This document shows, in pieces, positions 11,922 through 24,893 of a stretch of DNA of 64,000 nt. Position numbers and translations under genes: made by a program. The notes beneath the pieces were generated by a model. It made no database searches. It saw only the letters and a list, made by a program, of their open reading frames with translations, and had not been told where the DNA came from. This DNA is from Xanthostigma xanthostigma (taxonomy: Eukaryota; Arthropoda; Insecta; Raphidioptera; Raphidiidae): the NCBI GenBank assembly GCA_963575645.1, contig OY754465.1, positions 6,200,001 through 6,264,000 of the forward strand, written 5' to 3'. Position 1 is the first letter of the stretch. Each line of letters begins with the position of its first letter.

Positions 11922-12504
11922 TAGTGATGTGTCCACATGACTCTTTATTGGGAGCTGGCTCCATGCGCTCCGCTCACTAAAAAGAGTCGCTCAGAGCGAG
12001 TCGTTCAAAGGAGCGACACTAGACAGTACATACTACACAAGAGTGCAGACTACAGAGGTGTGAACAGGAGTTACAGCACAATACATACTCTGAGCTCATT
12101 TTAATATGATTCTGATCTTATATTATTCGCATTTCGGATAAACTATAAAGTATAATAAAAGCTTAACAATAATAATGTTTATTGTTACAATATTATATCT
12201 TTGTCAACACCGTCAATGTGAATGGTTTAAGTCACTGTAAGCTTAGCACTATTACACTTACAGTGTGTCATTCAACATTAAATGACTCAGCAAAGATAAC
12301 TCCGTACGTGCAAAATTCACCAGTGCCTCTGTGGCCTGTGCTGTGTGCGCTCTGTAAATGTGCGAATGCAACAGTACCGAATAGCTCAGCACAAAGCAAT
12401 GGCGCTCGGAGTGAGTCATTCACAAAAAAAAAAGAGCGACTCGCTCCGCTCCGAGAAAGGAGCCGTTCATTATGAACAACTCGCTCAGGAGCGACACATC
12501 ACTA
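11922..12504. mobile_element. hAT-like non-autonomous element
   Basis: The termini are TAGTGATGTGTC and GACACATCACTA. They are flanked by 8-bp duplications AAGGACAT and AAAGACAT (one mismatch). The ends carry repeated GAGTCGTTC / GGAGCGAC motifs. A related, truncated copy lies at 57062-57425. Confidence 0.85.
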
Positions 12505-13086
12505 AAAGACATTTTCGTGTAGTCTTAGTTAAAAAAAGTGTAATCAAAAAAATATGTCAGCTTATTCAAAGAAAAAATAGTACATAATGACGACATTTTA
12601 GTTTCTTTTAACACAGTAATAATTTTCGATATTTGCGTAACCATAATTTAGATTAAGGCCACTTTAACACCAAGTGCGTAATAATTCCGTGGGTAATTGT
12701 TACATTCGTTTCGTAAATTGTTGTTTTACATATTAAATAATATAACTTTTCGGTTAAAAATCTAAACCCACATTACGCTACTTCAAAATGTGCAAGGCAG
12801 TTCTGAAAGTTTCGATGGTTTATGAACTAACTCAAATTTTGATATGTGACACAAAATCATCAACGCTATTATGTCTATGCCTTCAAAACAAAATGGGACA
12901 AATCAACATTTTGCATTTTTTAATAGTCGCGTAGTTTTGTAATATGATTACAAACCCATTTATTACCAGAAGGATTTAGGCCAAAAAAAAATATATATGA
13001 CGTTTAGAAATCAATTACATTTTTTCATTTTGCTTCGAAGGCATAAACTGATTATTTTCTTAATGTACCTATGTAATACATATAGC
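12505..13086. other. No gene seen
   Basis: AT-rich sequence between two hAT-like elements with no coding pattern. Confidence 0.5.
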
Positions 13087-13674
13087 TAAGGTGACCAACT
13101 ATACTCATTTACTGAGTTTTATACTCTTTTTTCGCAAACCGTACTTTTTTCAAACCTGTACTCTGAAAGTACTCATTTGTATAATTTTATACTCATTTGT
13201 ATTTCTATAACATTTTTTTAGATTATTTTATTTCAATTTTATTAATTACATATATAAAATTATTTTGAAAGTGATTTGAATTTCACGCGCGCATATTGCT
13301 TGCCGTTTCCGGCACGTCAGAGGACAGGGCAAACACCAGGCACGAGTTTGACAGTGATTTGAATTTCGCGCGCACATATGGCTGCCGTTTCCGGCACAAT
13401 TGAGAGGCGGTATTATGTACCTGGAGAGATAGATAGATACTACAGAGCTCTTTTTCTAACAACGTCAAAATTACATTTGTGAAAAGAGATGGATATATCT
13501 ATCTCACCAATATTTGTGTACGTAATCCCCAGGCTGATCTTTGATGTGCAGTATGTACGGCATGCTTGACAGTCTTGACGCATGCGAAGTATGTACGTTT
13601 TTTCTTCTTTTTTTTCACCTATGAAATACTTGCAAAGTGTACTCTTTTTGAACAAAAAATAGTTGGTCACCTTA
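13087..13674. mobile_element. hAT-like element with internal duplication
   Basis: The terminal inverted repeats are TAAGGTGACCAACTA and TAGTTGGTCACCTTA. ATATAGC flanks both sides. Inside, a segment starting AGTGATTTGAATTTC is directly repeated (13269 and 13352, about 83 bp apart). Confidence 0.82.
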
Positions 13675-14126
13675 ATATAGCGTACATGTGTTAAAAGAAA
13701 TAACAATATTATGTTAAGTTTTTTTTTTTACTGAATAAGGCCCTAATACTTAAATCATTAAATTTGTTTAGTGCTTATTTTTGTAATGCAAATTTTAAAA
13801 TATGTATTTTGCATATTTATAAGGCAACAAATTTTTTATTAGTTATTTATAAAATATATTAACTGAAATATATGAAACAATAATACAAATAACACTGTGT
13901 ATTTTTTTCCCTCTATAAACAATACAATGTAACAATAAAGCAAGAAAATCTTATATAAAAAAAACAAAGTGGATAATTTCCCAAAGCGACAATTATTTAG
14001 AAATGAACTCGAAGTTTCAGCTATTTTCAGCTTATGACTGGCTTTCAATAACAACTAGAAAAACAACTTTAAACGTAATTCTGAACGAAGAAGTTCAATT
14101 TGACTTTAGCCTGTATATTTTATATT
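13675..14126. other. No gene seen
   Basis: Very AT-rich. A 71-codon open frame on the minus strand looks incidental. Confidence 0.5.
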
Positions 14127-14438
14127 CAGGGCCGGATTTCCCATAAGGTAATGTAGGCTCGCGCCTAGGGCGGCAAAAATCAGAGTTGAAAAAAATATGT
14201 GTTTGAAAAAATATAAAGTCAAGTCAAAATTTTTTTGCGATCACGTAATTTCATTAACTAAATTTTTTCAAGCAAATACTGATTTTTTTCCAATTTTCAA
14301 TTCGAATTTCCCGCTGAGAATTAGCTTAATACCAACCTCCATGCAACTGACATGAAAAAAAAACTCAGTGAGACCTCAATTAGAGGGGTGGCACAATTTA
14401 CTCTGCCTAGAAGCGGCCAAATTGTAAATCCGGCCCTG
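14127..14438. mobile_element. hAT-like MITE with perfect 8-bp target duplication
   Basis: The ends are CAGGGCCGGATTT and AAATCCGGCCCTG. TTTATATT is duplicated exactly on both sides. It is 312 bp with no coding capacity. A truncated relative lies at 34697-34757. Confidence 0.9.
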
Positions 14439-14893
14439 TTTATATTTCATGAAGAAAAAACTACTCGTCCATGAAACATAGGGTACATGTATCACTTCCC
14501 GACCACTAACCTGTGGTCGAACTCTTTCATAGTTGACAGAATATTACATTAAAAATAAATAAAATTGCAATTTTATTTTAAATCTGGTTTCCTTTTCTAC
14601 CGATAACATACTCTATCGTGTATTGTTGCATGTAAGTTGCACATTAAGCAATAGGTGTGTAATTCGCTTGCAAATTAAAATTTTCCATTGGCAATATGCC
14701 AGAAATTTAAAATAACCTCTCTATTATATAATTTTCTGTGTCTGTGCAGCTGTTTGTTTTTGCACGCCCTCCAGATGACCCCCGTTGACCTTGAGAACTA
14801 AAACTTCGCACGAAAGTACACGAGACAGACCTAATGGAGTCGGATTCTTAATTTTTTCGAAAAAAAAACATGCTATAATCATAACTACTTATA

Positions 14894-14952
14894 TTTAAAA
14901 TGTCTGACACCACGAATATATTCGCATTTCGAGGTGTCAGACATTTTAAATG
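14894..14952. repeat. Short inverted repeat
   Basis: TTTAAAATGTCTGACACC and GGTGTCAGACATTTTAAA are perfect inverses around a short AT-rich loop. It lies about 100 bases upstream of the 15053 open frame. Confidence 0.75.
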
Positions 14953-15052
14953 GTTCATGTTATTTGTCAGAGAACATTATTTTAGCGTTTTGGTTAAAGT
15001 TTTTAAGCTATTCAATTAAAAAAACGAACAGTAGGTATCTATAAATTTTTAC

Positions 15053-15235
15053 ATGTCGTCAAAACGACCTCTTTCGGAAAATTTAGAGGGAAAACGCCCC
15101 AAAATCAAGAAAAGTAATAGAGGAAATAGGTGTCAGACAAGGCCTAATGAAGCCATATACAAAGTTTGGGGAGATTATGTGTCAGTAAAATTTTTGCCGA
15201 CGGGCACTCTGGCTATTGGCAGACATTGTAAATAA
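15053..15235 (+). CDS. Unassigned 60-residue basic open frame
   Basis: The frame starts ATG at 15053 and ends TAA. The product is Lys/Arg-rich at the N-terminus (GKRPKIKKS) and ends TLAIGRHCK. I recognise no family. It could be a gene remnant, a transposon piece or chance. There are no convincing splice partners nearby. Confidence 0.2.
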   Translation: MSSKRPLSENLEGKRPKIKKSNRGNRCQTRPNEAIYKVWGDYVSVKFLPTGTLAIGRHCK

Positions 15236-15644
15236 TAAGACCAGTCTTGGCGCCAACCTGAAGATAAATAGACAAAAATTCTGCATCATGTTTTCCTAGT
15301 TAGATCATTCAATTATGATGTCAACAAAATTTAGAACGTGTTTATTTGGTGGTTATGGAAGTCATTAATCTCTTGGGCGCACGGTCTATGTTGCATTTTA
15401 GGCGGAACGATTTTTAAAAAAACTCGTGTAAGTCAATTATAAATATAAAAGTGGTCGACCAGAGGTGAGTGATGGGGAATCGGTCTACATTTTAGTTAAA
15501 AAAAACTTTTGTCATCACCGAAAATAACAATTTCAAAACTTAATCCAAGCCGAATAAAAATTTTAATTATAGTAGTATAGGTAAAGCAATTTAATAAATT
15601 TATGATCCTAGGTTGTAACAATACAAAATATTTTTGTCATAATT

Positions 15645-16675
15645 ACAAATGGCGTTTTTGGCATCGAGAACTGCCCCAGGGTAGGGCAGGCCGAATGGGT
15701 AACTACTGGTTAAAGAAATTTCTTTATTGTTTATTTAACCTATTCGGAACCCAAAGGAATGGGTCTGGTGAGAAATGCGCCGAACTGTCCTAAGGGGGGC
15801 TGCTAACCTAGCCTCCATCATGCTTTTCTAAATCAATGTTTACCTTATGCCTCCATAGTTTACCTGTCAAAAACCCCCCTTAGGACAGTTCGGCGCATCA
15901 TGCTTTTCTAAATCAATGTTTACCTTATGCCTCCACAGTTTACCTGTCAAAAACCCCCCTTAGGACAGTTCGGCGCATTTCTCACCAGATGTCTCACCAT
16001 TCCTTTGGGTTCCGAACATAGATATATATTACTAGATAGCGGATGCCTATCCTTGAGCATTGTGCGGAATGGTTCCAATTAGAAGCCAAATGGAAGCCAT
16101 TTTGTACGTGGAAAACGCCGTAAAAAGCGCGCGGGATTAAAAAAGATTAAATATTCTATAATATGATGTTAATGGAAAAACAATAAAACTCGCAGTAAAC
16201 AGTGATATTTCGCTCCAAAACCTATTTTTATATCGAAACGTTTCAAAAATTACAAAACTGAGCATAAATATAATATAAAAGCTTAGAACATTTTACATTG
16301 TCAGATTGGCATCAATGCTTGTCAACCTTGATGCCAAATTGACAATGTAAAATGTTCTAAGCTTTTACATTATATTTATGCTCAATTTTGTAATTTTTGA
16401 AACGTTTCAGTATAATAATAGGTTTTGGAGCGAAATATCACTGTTTACTGTGAGGTTTGTAGTTTTTCTCAATAAAATCATATTATAAAATAATTAATAT
16501 TTTTGAATCTCGCGCGCTTTTTACGGCGTTTTCCACGTACAAAATGGCTTCTAAAAGGTACAGGAGGCACTAGTGTATCCGCAATCTATAGTATATATAT
16601 CTATGGTTCCGAAGAGTTATCCATTCGATTTGCCCTGTCTCGAGACAGTTCTCGATGCCGAAAACGCCAATAGAC
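15645..16675. mobile_element. Outer inverted-repeat element interrupted by another palindrome
   Basis: The outer arms 15648-15708 and 16613-16672 are inverted (GGCATCGAGAACTG and CAGTTCTCGATGCC). At 15815-15980 a unit of about 80 bp containing TTCTAAATCAATGTTTACC is tandemly duplicated. The palindrome at 16017-16606 sits within. Related sequence occurs at 28395-28560. Confidence 0.7.
16017..16606. mobile_element. Long-TIR palindrome, family 4, copy A
   Basis: Almost entirely palindromic with arms of about 270 bp. The arms contain GTACGTGGAAAACGCCGT, GATATTTCGCTCCAAAACC and AAACGTTTCAAAAATTAC. Copies occur at 26291-27094 and 49162-49747. Confidence 0.85.
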
Positions 16676-17379
16676 ACTAAATATAAAAGAAAAAATATTT
16701 TTAACAAAAATAAAATTTCAAAATTACAAATTTAATATGTTATTACAATTATAATCTCTCACTTTTAGTGAGTAAAGTTGGCACGTATTTACGCCCTAAA
16801 AAGTTTTCAACAATTTGTCTTAAATTGGGCTTCAAGCTTATATCATATTAATCTCACTAACGACTCTGATTACAAAAAATAAATTATATCAGGATTAATC
16901 TATTAGAAAATCCTTAATCCATAATCAGGAAACAGTTTACACATTCTGAAAAAAATTAGAGAAAATATTTTTTCAAGCGCGAATATGTGACAATGTGTCT
17001 CTTTTTCTGTAAAAAGGGAAAAAACTGTTTTCATAAGGGTACATAATTTGAAAAAAATAAATCTTCTATCAAGACACTGCTCTTCATCTACCCGCGTCAC
17101 CTCACACGATATCAGACATTTTATTTTCTTTATTATAATCAAATGTCTACATTTTTGAAGTTGAAATGGTCCCGTCGCCCAATTGGCTGGAATTTTTTTC
17201 AGTTGAGTATAAAAATTTCGATAATTGAGGGTTTCATTTAATTATTACAGTTATTTAAAAAAATGCTCTTCTGACACAATGTTTATAACAGCATGTAAAA
17301 GCGGAGGGAGCTTGAACTTTATTGACAATTAAAATTTATAGTTAAAAATGTTACTGAAAAATTCTCTCTCTCTTTCTTA
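16676..17379. other. No gene seen
   Basis: AT-rich intergenic sequence. A 79-codon minus-strand frame shows no domain features. Confidence 0.5.
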
Positions 17380-17789
17380 AGGCCGCTGCACACGAGGATA
17401 GAAACGCTGCTAGCTGGTAGGTTGGGTACGAAGCTAGAAATGACGTCACTGCGGGCTGCCTTGCTAGCTCAGAAGATAGGTTTTAAAATTAGAACAGGGG
17501 CTACTTTCCCTGCTAGATTTGTTGCTAGATGTGAGCAAGAACCAATCAGGAAGCAGTATCTTCACGTGGGCACTTGAACACCCACATGGCGTCATTCTGC
17601 CAGACAACAGACACGTTTTGCTCTGTGTTTATATTCGAACTGTCACTGCGCGCGCACCACATCTATCCACAAAACACGCTTGAAAAATAATCTCGCGTGA
17701 AGCGTGCATTTAACAGCAATCAAGAAAACCAGCGCTAGAAAACTAGTAGGCAAATCTAGCAGCGTTTCTAGCCTCGTGTGCAGTGGCCT
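17380..17789. mobile_element. PIF/Harbinger-like MITE
   Basis: The ends are AGGCCGCTGCACACGAGG and CCTCGTGTGCAGTGGCCT, with TTA duplicated on both sides, typical of the PIF/Harbinger group. GCTAG motifs recur inside. 410 bp. Confidence 0.82.
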
Positions 17790-18049
17790 TTAGACGTTCT
17801 GCCATTTTTAAGAGGCATAGTGACAAAATGTCTATTTGCTACCAAAATATGATATCGGCGGATCATCCTGAATTCTGAAGCGCTTTATTTGCCTTTCAGA
17901 AACACATTGCACGTGGTTGTACTCTATAAATGCTTAATTAAAATGTATATAATTAATTAAAATATGATTCGATTCAAAGCCCTTATCTTATACATACAAT
18001 ACAATAAAAAAACACAACTTACAGAAATGCCACAATAAATATGCTGGTA

Positions 18050-18374
18050 CAATACGCGCCACTGATCTAAAAGGTTCGGAAGTTAGTCACAAACAGCGTC
18101 GCAAAGGCACATTTTAGAGCCGTTGCGACTCCCACCACCTCCCAGATACCTGCACAGAACGTGCGCTCGTCGGTGATAGGCCGTGATCGCTCATTGCCTT
18201 TGTCACTTGTCGCTTTCCTGCTTTAAAGTACAGTCGAGTACGCTATTTGTCAAGTTGATATTGTTATTTTAGTTTTGTCGAGTCGCGAGTTTGTAGTTTT
18301 TCAACGGACTGTACAAGCGCAAGCCCGCATTCGCATCTAACTTCCGAGCCTTTTAGATTTTTGGCGCGTATTAT
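18050..18374. mobile_element. MITE family 1, copy B
   Basis: Terminal AATACGCGCC...GGCGCGTATT with subterminal ATCTAAAAGGTTCGGAAGTT and its inverse. About 325 bp. The same family occurs at 4661, 19436, 43452 and 49843. Confidence 0.85.
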
Positions 18375-19058
18375 AGCATTCTTCTTACAATTTTTATGTT
18401 GTCATTTGTAAAATTATCTGGGGGCATCTGTTTACCATAAGTGTAACTTTTTTATAAGAAAATGAGCTCCGCAAGTTTTTTTTTGGTGGTAAACAGAATA
18501 AAAAAATGTAAATAAAAGTGTTTTTACTTCTTTAATAAAGACATTCAATTTAAATTGTAACAAGAACACTATTATAAAATTATCTGTCATGGTACAATAA
18601 TGAACTTAATTAATTTTTATACAGATCATTGCCCCATGTCTAATGCTATATGAAGAGATACCTATATGTATTTTCAGATCCATTGACAATTATCTTAAAT
18701 TTAAAATCGATAACCCTGCACCATGACTGTTGTCAATAAAATTTAAAAATATTATAATAAAAGCTTAAGAGGAATGCGCAGTAAAAATAAAATAAATAAG
18801 CAAGAAATTAACAAATTTTAACCTAAACTCGAAATCATAATACATTTTTGTCTTTACGTCAATTCTACGAAATTTTACATAAAACATACGTTTGTCATAT
18901 TTTGGTCTCACCCATAATTTGCTTGAAAATATGTCGTAACTTAAAATAAATAAATACAACGTCCCTACCAAAAATTCTGATATGGAATTTTAAATGAAGG
19001 TTTTCCGATTGACCTATCTTTGGAAAATCTGTGTATTTTTTTATAACGGAGAACAATA
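18375..19058. other. No gene seen
   Basis: AT-rich. No coding evidence beyond short incidental frames. Confidence 0.5.
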
Positions 19059-19400
19059 CAGTCAAACCTGAGTGAGAGAGAACTGGGTAAGCAAGAAAAC
19101 CCTCTAATTGAGAGTAATTGCCAGGTACCGTCTTTGCAACCCTCTAAAACCTCTATAACTGAGACTACTACTTGCCTGTACCTCTATAAGCGATAGTCGA
19201 ACGCATTAATAGTTCCACGAAATTTAAGAATGAGTCATAAATAGCTGAACTAACTAACATTGTTTTTGTATAATTTTTATAGACCTCTATAAAGGCCACT
19301 CCTGTACCTCTATAAGCTAGAAACTCAGGTTAGTGAAAAACCTCCATAAGCGAAAAAGAGATCGCGGTCCCCTGAACTCTTGCTTAACCAGGTTCCACTG
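19059..19400. mobile_element. Tc1/mariner-pogo-like non-autonomous element
   Basis: The ends CAGTCAAACCTG and CAGGTTCCACTG are flanked by TA on both sides. The interior repeats CCTCTATAA motifs, as in Tigger/pogo-type terminal regions. Confidence 0.75.
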
Positions 19401-19435
19401 TATTTGAATTCGTTCGTTGATTTTAATATATCTAG

Positions 19436-19762
19436 TATAATACGCGCCACGGATCTATAAAGTTCGGAAGTTAGTCACAAACAGCGTCGCAAAGGTACAT
19501 TTTAGAGCCGTTGTGACTCCCACCGCCTTCCAGCTACCTGCACGGAACGTGCGCTCGTCGGGGATTGGCCGTAATCGCTCGTTGCCTTTGTCACTTGTCG
19601 CTTTCCTGCTTTAAAGTACAGTCGAGTACGCTATTGTCAAGCTGTTATTGTCATTTTAGTTTTGTTGAGATGCGAGTTTGTAGCTTTTCAACAGACTGTA
19701 CAAGCGCAAGCCCGCATTCGCATCTAACTTCCGAGCCTTTTAGATTCGTGGCGCGTGTATAA
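19436..19762. mobile_element. MITE family 1, copy C
   Basis: Full-length copy collinear with 18050-18374. The open frame over it belongs to the repeat and recurs in the other copies. Confidence 0.85.
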
Positions 19763-19989
19763 TTTCAATAAGTGAAATTTTCTGTGTGTAATGCGAACTA
19801 TATAGTCTACCGAAAGAGGTCCCTGCACGTATTATGGCTAATTTTATGCAGTTTTAACTAACTATCCATACATATTATTTACCTTGAACCGCAGCAAGAT
19901 TCATCATAATAGATATAACAATAAGTTAAAGTTAAGAAAAAAATATCGAATTTAAAAGGGAAAATATACATGATGTAGCAAAGAAGGTA

Positions 19990-20412
19990 GGCTGGCGATA
20001 TACAGATGGTATCAAATCAAAACGATCCATAGGACATTCTGTGTGTAAGACAGACGATATATAAAGATCTAAAGCAGTAAGTAAGAATGAGATAAATGAT
20101 CGCTAATATAGTTACTGTGGCTACGTAAATAAATAATTACGTACACTGTAAATCTTTGGATTTTTTCCCGAACAGTATAAATAGGCATTTTATCAATAAT
20201 TTCACTAGTGTATACTGACATTTGATAAAATTGTGATTTTTACTGTCTAAAAACAAAGACGATACTATCAGATTATATAACCACAGTAACTATTAGCGAT
20301 CATTTATCTCATTCTTACTTACTGCTTTAGTGCTTTATATAATATCGTCTCTGTCTTACACACAGAATGTTCTATGGACTGTTTTGATTTGATACAATCT
20401 GTATATGGCACG
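19990..20412. mobile_element. Palindromic MITE
   Basis: The arms (for example GATAAATGATCGCTAATATAG and its near-inverse at about 20290-20310) match over roughly 130 bp around a loop of about 150 bp. Confidence 0.75.
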
Positions 20413-21290
20413 CTGTTTTACTATTTAATAGTAAAATATTTTTCCGAAAATTATAATAGTTATTGGCGTAACTAGTAGTCTAAGTCATTCATCGCGCTGA
20501 CAGGTCATGACTTAGCCTACAAGTTACGCGCATTATTCATGTTTTATTTATTGTTATTAATGAGATGTTGTAAATATCTATTTATTTCTTTATAAAAAAA
20601 AAACTGTCAATACTAACAGCACCAAACAGCACGATTCAATGTTTTGGTTTGAGGTTAGCCGGTTATGAATAAACTCCATGTCGAAAACATTCGGCCTCTC
20701 AATTTTAGCCTCAATGGGTAACAACGGAGTTGTTGTTACCTACTATTTCGTTACGACTCAGAAAATAGTTACGTTTATTTTCATTACTCCACAATGACCG
20801 AGCTAGTAGGAATTTTCATTGAGTTATGACAAGTAATTGTCACCAGTCGGTAAATGGCTATTTAGGGTTCGGTTTTTAGGCATGATAAAACATGAATAGC
20901 GCGCATGAGTTGAATAAAAATATTTAACAATTATTTTTATTTCAGAAAAAATATTTTCAGTGAATTTTTTTATGTGGTGACATAATAAAAATACAATATT
21001 ATTATGTCATGACATAACAAAAATACAATATTATTATGTCATGATATAATTATAATTCGTCGTCTTTCCTATCTCCTCCTATGTATAAGCATTTAAATTT
21101 ATGTCATGACATAATAATATTGTATTTTTATTATGTCATGACATAATAATATTGTATTTTTATTGTCACCACATAAAAAAATTCACTCAAAATTTTTTTC
21201 TGAAATTAAAATTGTTAAATATTTTTATAATTTCTGGAAAAATATTTTACTAATAAATAGTAAAACGGCGTGCCATAGATATATAAGCGT
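20405..21290. mobile_element. Nested inverted-repeat composite
   Basis: The ends GGCACGCTGTTTTACTATT and AATAGTAAAACGGCGTGCC are inverted. Inside lie a single arm of the 2432-3677 family (20455-20925) and a palindrome at about 20985-21175 built from TATTATGTCATGACATAATA units. Confidence 0.75.
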
Positions 21291-21889
21291 TATACATACT
21301 GAAAAAATATACAAAAATTTATATGCAAATATTACCGTCATATTTCCGATTTCCCGTTCCGCTAGTTTTCCGTCAGAAATCCAAAGCGCGGGGATGCTCC
21401 TCAACATTTTCCCAGCCGCAAGAAACTATAGGTAGTGCACATTTTATTGCAATCTAATAAAAATTTATGTGTTTTTTTTTAAACATAAAATAATAGATTT
21501 GAAGATTATTAAAAACTAAAAAGTTCTCAGCACTGTACCAACGTAACTTTGCACACCCCACTCGCTTCGTTGTTGCCCCGCGCTCCCCTTATAAATTATT
21601 GTCAATATAATAAAATTCAAATGTGTTCTATCATGCAATATTTATTAGTAATGTAGGAACTTAACGATGATATAAATATTGTGAAAAGCGATGACAAAAC
21701 ACTGTCACTACATCTTCATTCAAATGTTTATTACTGAATAGTGAATATTATAATACTGTGACGTGACTAAGTATTTGATATTATGTAACTGACTCATAAG
21801 AGATTTTGTACTACAATAACCTTGAAAAATAACAGCACAGATATGCCGAAAAATTATATATTTTTCCAACAGTTGAATAACCATATCAG
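21291..21889. other. No gene seen
   Basis: Intergenic sequence without clear repeat boundaries or coding features. Confidence 0.45.
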
Positions 21890-22608
21890 CAGGGGCGGAT
21901 CTACATAGGAACTAATAGGGCTTACGCTCTGGGTCCACAAATGTCAAGGGCCCACAAAAGTTGAATTATATTAACATACATTTTTTAAGGAGGTTGATCC
22001 GTTACAGTCCCAATCAAAAATAAGTCGAATTCTAAATGAGAACTTTTCCATAATAAATTTTTACAAAAGGTTATAAGTCGATGATACCAATAAATTATTG
22101 TCATAAAGGCATAAATAAATATTTTTTTTTAATATAAATTAATTATTTCAGTATTTTACTTAATGGACTAACTTTTGAATTTTTTGTACAAAGTTAGGTT
22201 AAATAAAATAAATGTATGTAAATATCTGTATTTTACATACTTTTTGCAGTAAATAATTAAAAAAAGAAACTAGAAGTAATAAAAATTAAAATTAAATCAT
22301 TAAAAAATTGAAAATTCAGTTAAAATTGTTAAAACTGTCAAGAATAAAAGTCCATAATCGAAAAGTGCTAGAGTTTAATAATTTTTTTTATTGATTAAAA
22401 GTCTCCTAATTAAATTGGTAAAAATATTAAAATATGCGTAAGACATCGATGCTTTACATAGTTAGTTTTCGGAACTGCTGACATTATTTGGTTATTTGCT
22501 TAACTAAAATTTACCTCAATTTCCATATTCAAACTAACAAAAAAAAAATGAGGGCCCACTGGACTTCGATAAGCCCCCTAGGCCTCGAAAATCTTAGATC
22601 CGTCCCTG
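21890..22608. mobile_element. hAT-like element carrying repeat family 3
   Basis: The ends CAGGGGCGGATCTA and TAGATCCGTCCCTG are flanked by CATATCAG and CATATCAA (7 of 8 match). The interior 21985-22510 is an inverted copy of the 9230-9790 repeat. Confidence 0.8.
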
Positions 22609-22742
22609 CATATCAAGATCCAAGGTTTGATGATATTCTTAATATGGAAAATTATTCACATATAACCTAGTTGAACTTAACTGTAGTGTTCACAAAATAT
22701 TCCCTATGAATGTTCCAAGGACCATAATAATTTAGGAATGTA

Positions 22743-22892
22743 ATGGCCCGAAACTTTTCTGTGGATATTCCAAAAGCCAAGAGAATGAAAATAAAGATTC
22801 TTGTCAGGCAAGCCAAAAAAAATGACAAACGAACTCCTTATACTCGGAAAAGCAAAGCTGAGAATACCGACAAGACTTCTGATGTCCCATAA
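22743..22892 (+). CDS. Unassigned 49-residue Lys-rich open frame
   Basis: ATG at 22743 to TAA. The product starts MARNFSVDIPKAKRM and ends KTSDVP. Base composition is less AT-rich than the surroundings, but there is no family match from memory. It may be a transposon remnant. Confidence 0.15.
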   Translation: MARNFSVDIPKAKRMKIKILVRQAKKNDKRTPYTRKSKAENTDKTSDVP

Positions 22893-23244
22893 GATGATAT
22901 ATGTAAATCTAATCTAATCTAGGAGTATATTGATGACTTGGTTATTGCCTGGTTTTCGGTCTAGTCACGAATTTGATCGAGTAATAAAAAATTCCGTAAG
23001 TCCACGAAAAATTGAAATTTTAAAAAATACGTACCAGGTGTGAATTTTAAGGCATTTTTTTAAACAGACAGATGAACATCAGAGCAATAGCGATAGGGTT
23101 TCAGTGTGATACAATAAAAATGGACAAAATTAAAAGTGTCAGGATAGCCTTCCCTTACAGAAGTGCTGTAACCGGTGTCATCTATAGACTTATACCAAAA
23201 CTAGCCAGTAGAAGTACTTGCTCTCGTTCCACCTCTATCATAAC

Positions 23245-23745
23245 TAGTGATGTGCCGGATCGTTAAAAATGTATATCTGCGGATACGGATCTGAATACTG
23301 ATATTTGGTTCCAAGATCCGCGGATACGGATACGGATCTTAACTTTCTTAGAGTACACGGCGGTAAATATTGCACATCGACCTTTGGAAAGAGACTATCT
23401 GTTATGGGAAAAAGTTATTGACCTCTTTAAGAGTTAACTCTCATAAAAGATTGTCTCTTTCCAAAGATCGATGTGCAATATCTCATTATAAAGATAGTTT
23501 TTTAGTACCTTTGAGTTATGTACTATTGGTATGGTACTCACTACGATAAATGTTTGCAATATAAAGGTGCCAAATACGATTTTAAAAAATAAAAAATAGT
23601 CTGAATGGAATTTAACAGTTTTTCATTATTACCTAATCACCTATATATATATAAAATTTCATCTATGAAATGAAAATTAATAAGGTAAAAGATCCGTAAA
23701 AGATCCGCCAAAAACTAACGGATACGGATATCCCGCACATCACTA
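23245..23745. mobile_element. hAT-like element, intact 501-bp copy
   Basis: The ends TAGTGATGTGC and GCACATCACTA carry perfect 8-bp duplications ATCATAAC. Subterminal GGATACGGATACGGATC repeats are typical of hAT. It is the uninterrupted counterpart of 36870-37907. Confidence 0.9.
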
Positions 23746-24196
23746 ATCATAACTGATAAATATGATCAGTATAAAGCAAAATCGCGTTCAGTTTAGTATA
23801 ATTTACAAATACCATACATTTTATCACAATTATGTAAAAATTGCAGTTTGTAAATGCAACAATAGCACATATAAATTCAACAATTTTTTAAACATATAAA
23901 AAGAAAACATTTTAATAATATATCAAGAGTAAAAATTGCCTTATTATAAAAATGCCACCTTAAAAAGATCTAAATTCTTAACTAGTACTATAAGTATTTA
24001 AAAAAAAACGTTTTGATTCGCAACTGTTCAATAAATTCAAGGCCAAATTTTATAATCTGGAGACTCCGGACCAAGTTTTGTGATCAGTTTCTCCTATTTA
24101 AAGATACCGACCAACAGGGACGCAAACCAATAAGCATAGTCAACGCAATTTTATTAGTGAGTGAATATTTTCCAAAAAGTATGAGCGGTAATAGTC

Positions 24197-24893
24197 TAAG
24201 AGCCGAACCTAAATCGACCTTTACTGAGCTGATAATAGAATGAAACATATTTAATTATGAATTTAGTATAAGTATTAGAAAATATATTAAAAATGGGTTT
24301 GCTAAAAAAATCCTAGACAGACTATTTTTAATTATTTTTTAAAAAATGATTTTTTATTAAATGTTGCAACATCAAGATAATAAGAAAATTTTGTCCTGAC
24401 TTGAAGTATAAAACGTATAGAGTGTGCAGCCGTTGGGTTGTCTATTATTTACCTGGGCGAACTACTGGGTTGTCAGGTATAAACAGGTATGTCGATGCAA
24501 GTTACTTTCATTGCGAACACGTTGATATAGGGTTGTCTGCGAAAAATCGGTTCTATTAGGGGTTTGCGAATTTGAAAGATTTTAATTTTGACGCGCGTGG
24601 AAGTGTGTGACAGAGAGATCTGAGATAAGTAACTGTGTAATAATAAAGGACCCAACATCGCAGTCGCTTGTGATGGCACCCTGTATATCAGAAAGTGCTC
24701 GGTATGTTAGCTTTCTAATATTCAGGGTGCCATCACAAGCGTAAATAATAGACAACCCAATAATTAAAAATAGTCTGTCCAGGATTTTTTTAGCAAACCC
24801 ATTTTTAATATATTTTCTAATATACTAAATTCATGATAAAATATGTTTCATTCTGTTATCAGCTCGGTGAAGGTCGATATAGGTTCGGCTCTT
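24197..24893. mobile_element. Inverted-repeat element with nested hairpin
   Basis: The arms 24197-24336 and 24761-24893 are inverted (GGGTTTGCTAAAAAAATCCT). Inside, GCTTGTGATGGCACCCTG at 24667 pairs with CAGGGTGCCATCACAAGC near 24724. Confidence 0.7.

Noticed and set aside
19565-19762. Open frames beginning [10 protein letters not shown] and similar
   Set aside because: They recur in several copies of MITE family 1 at 18050, 19436, 43452 and 49843, and have no transposase features.
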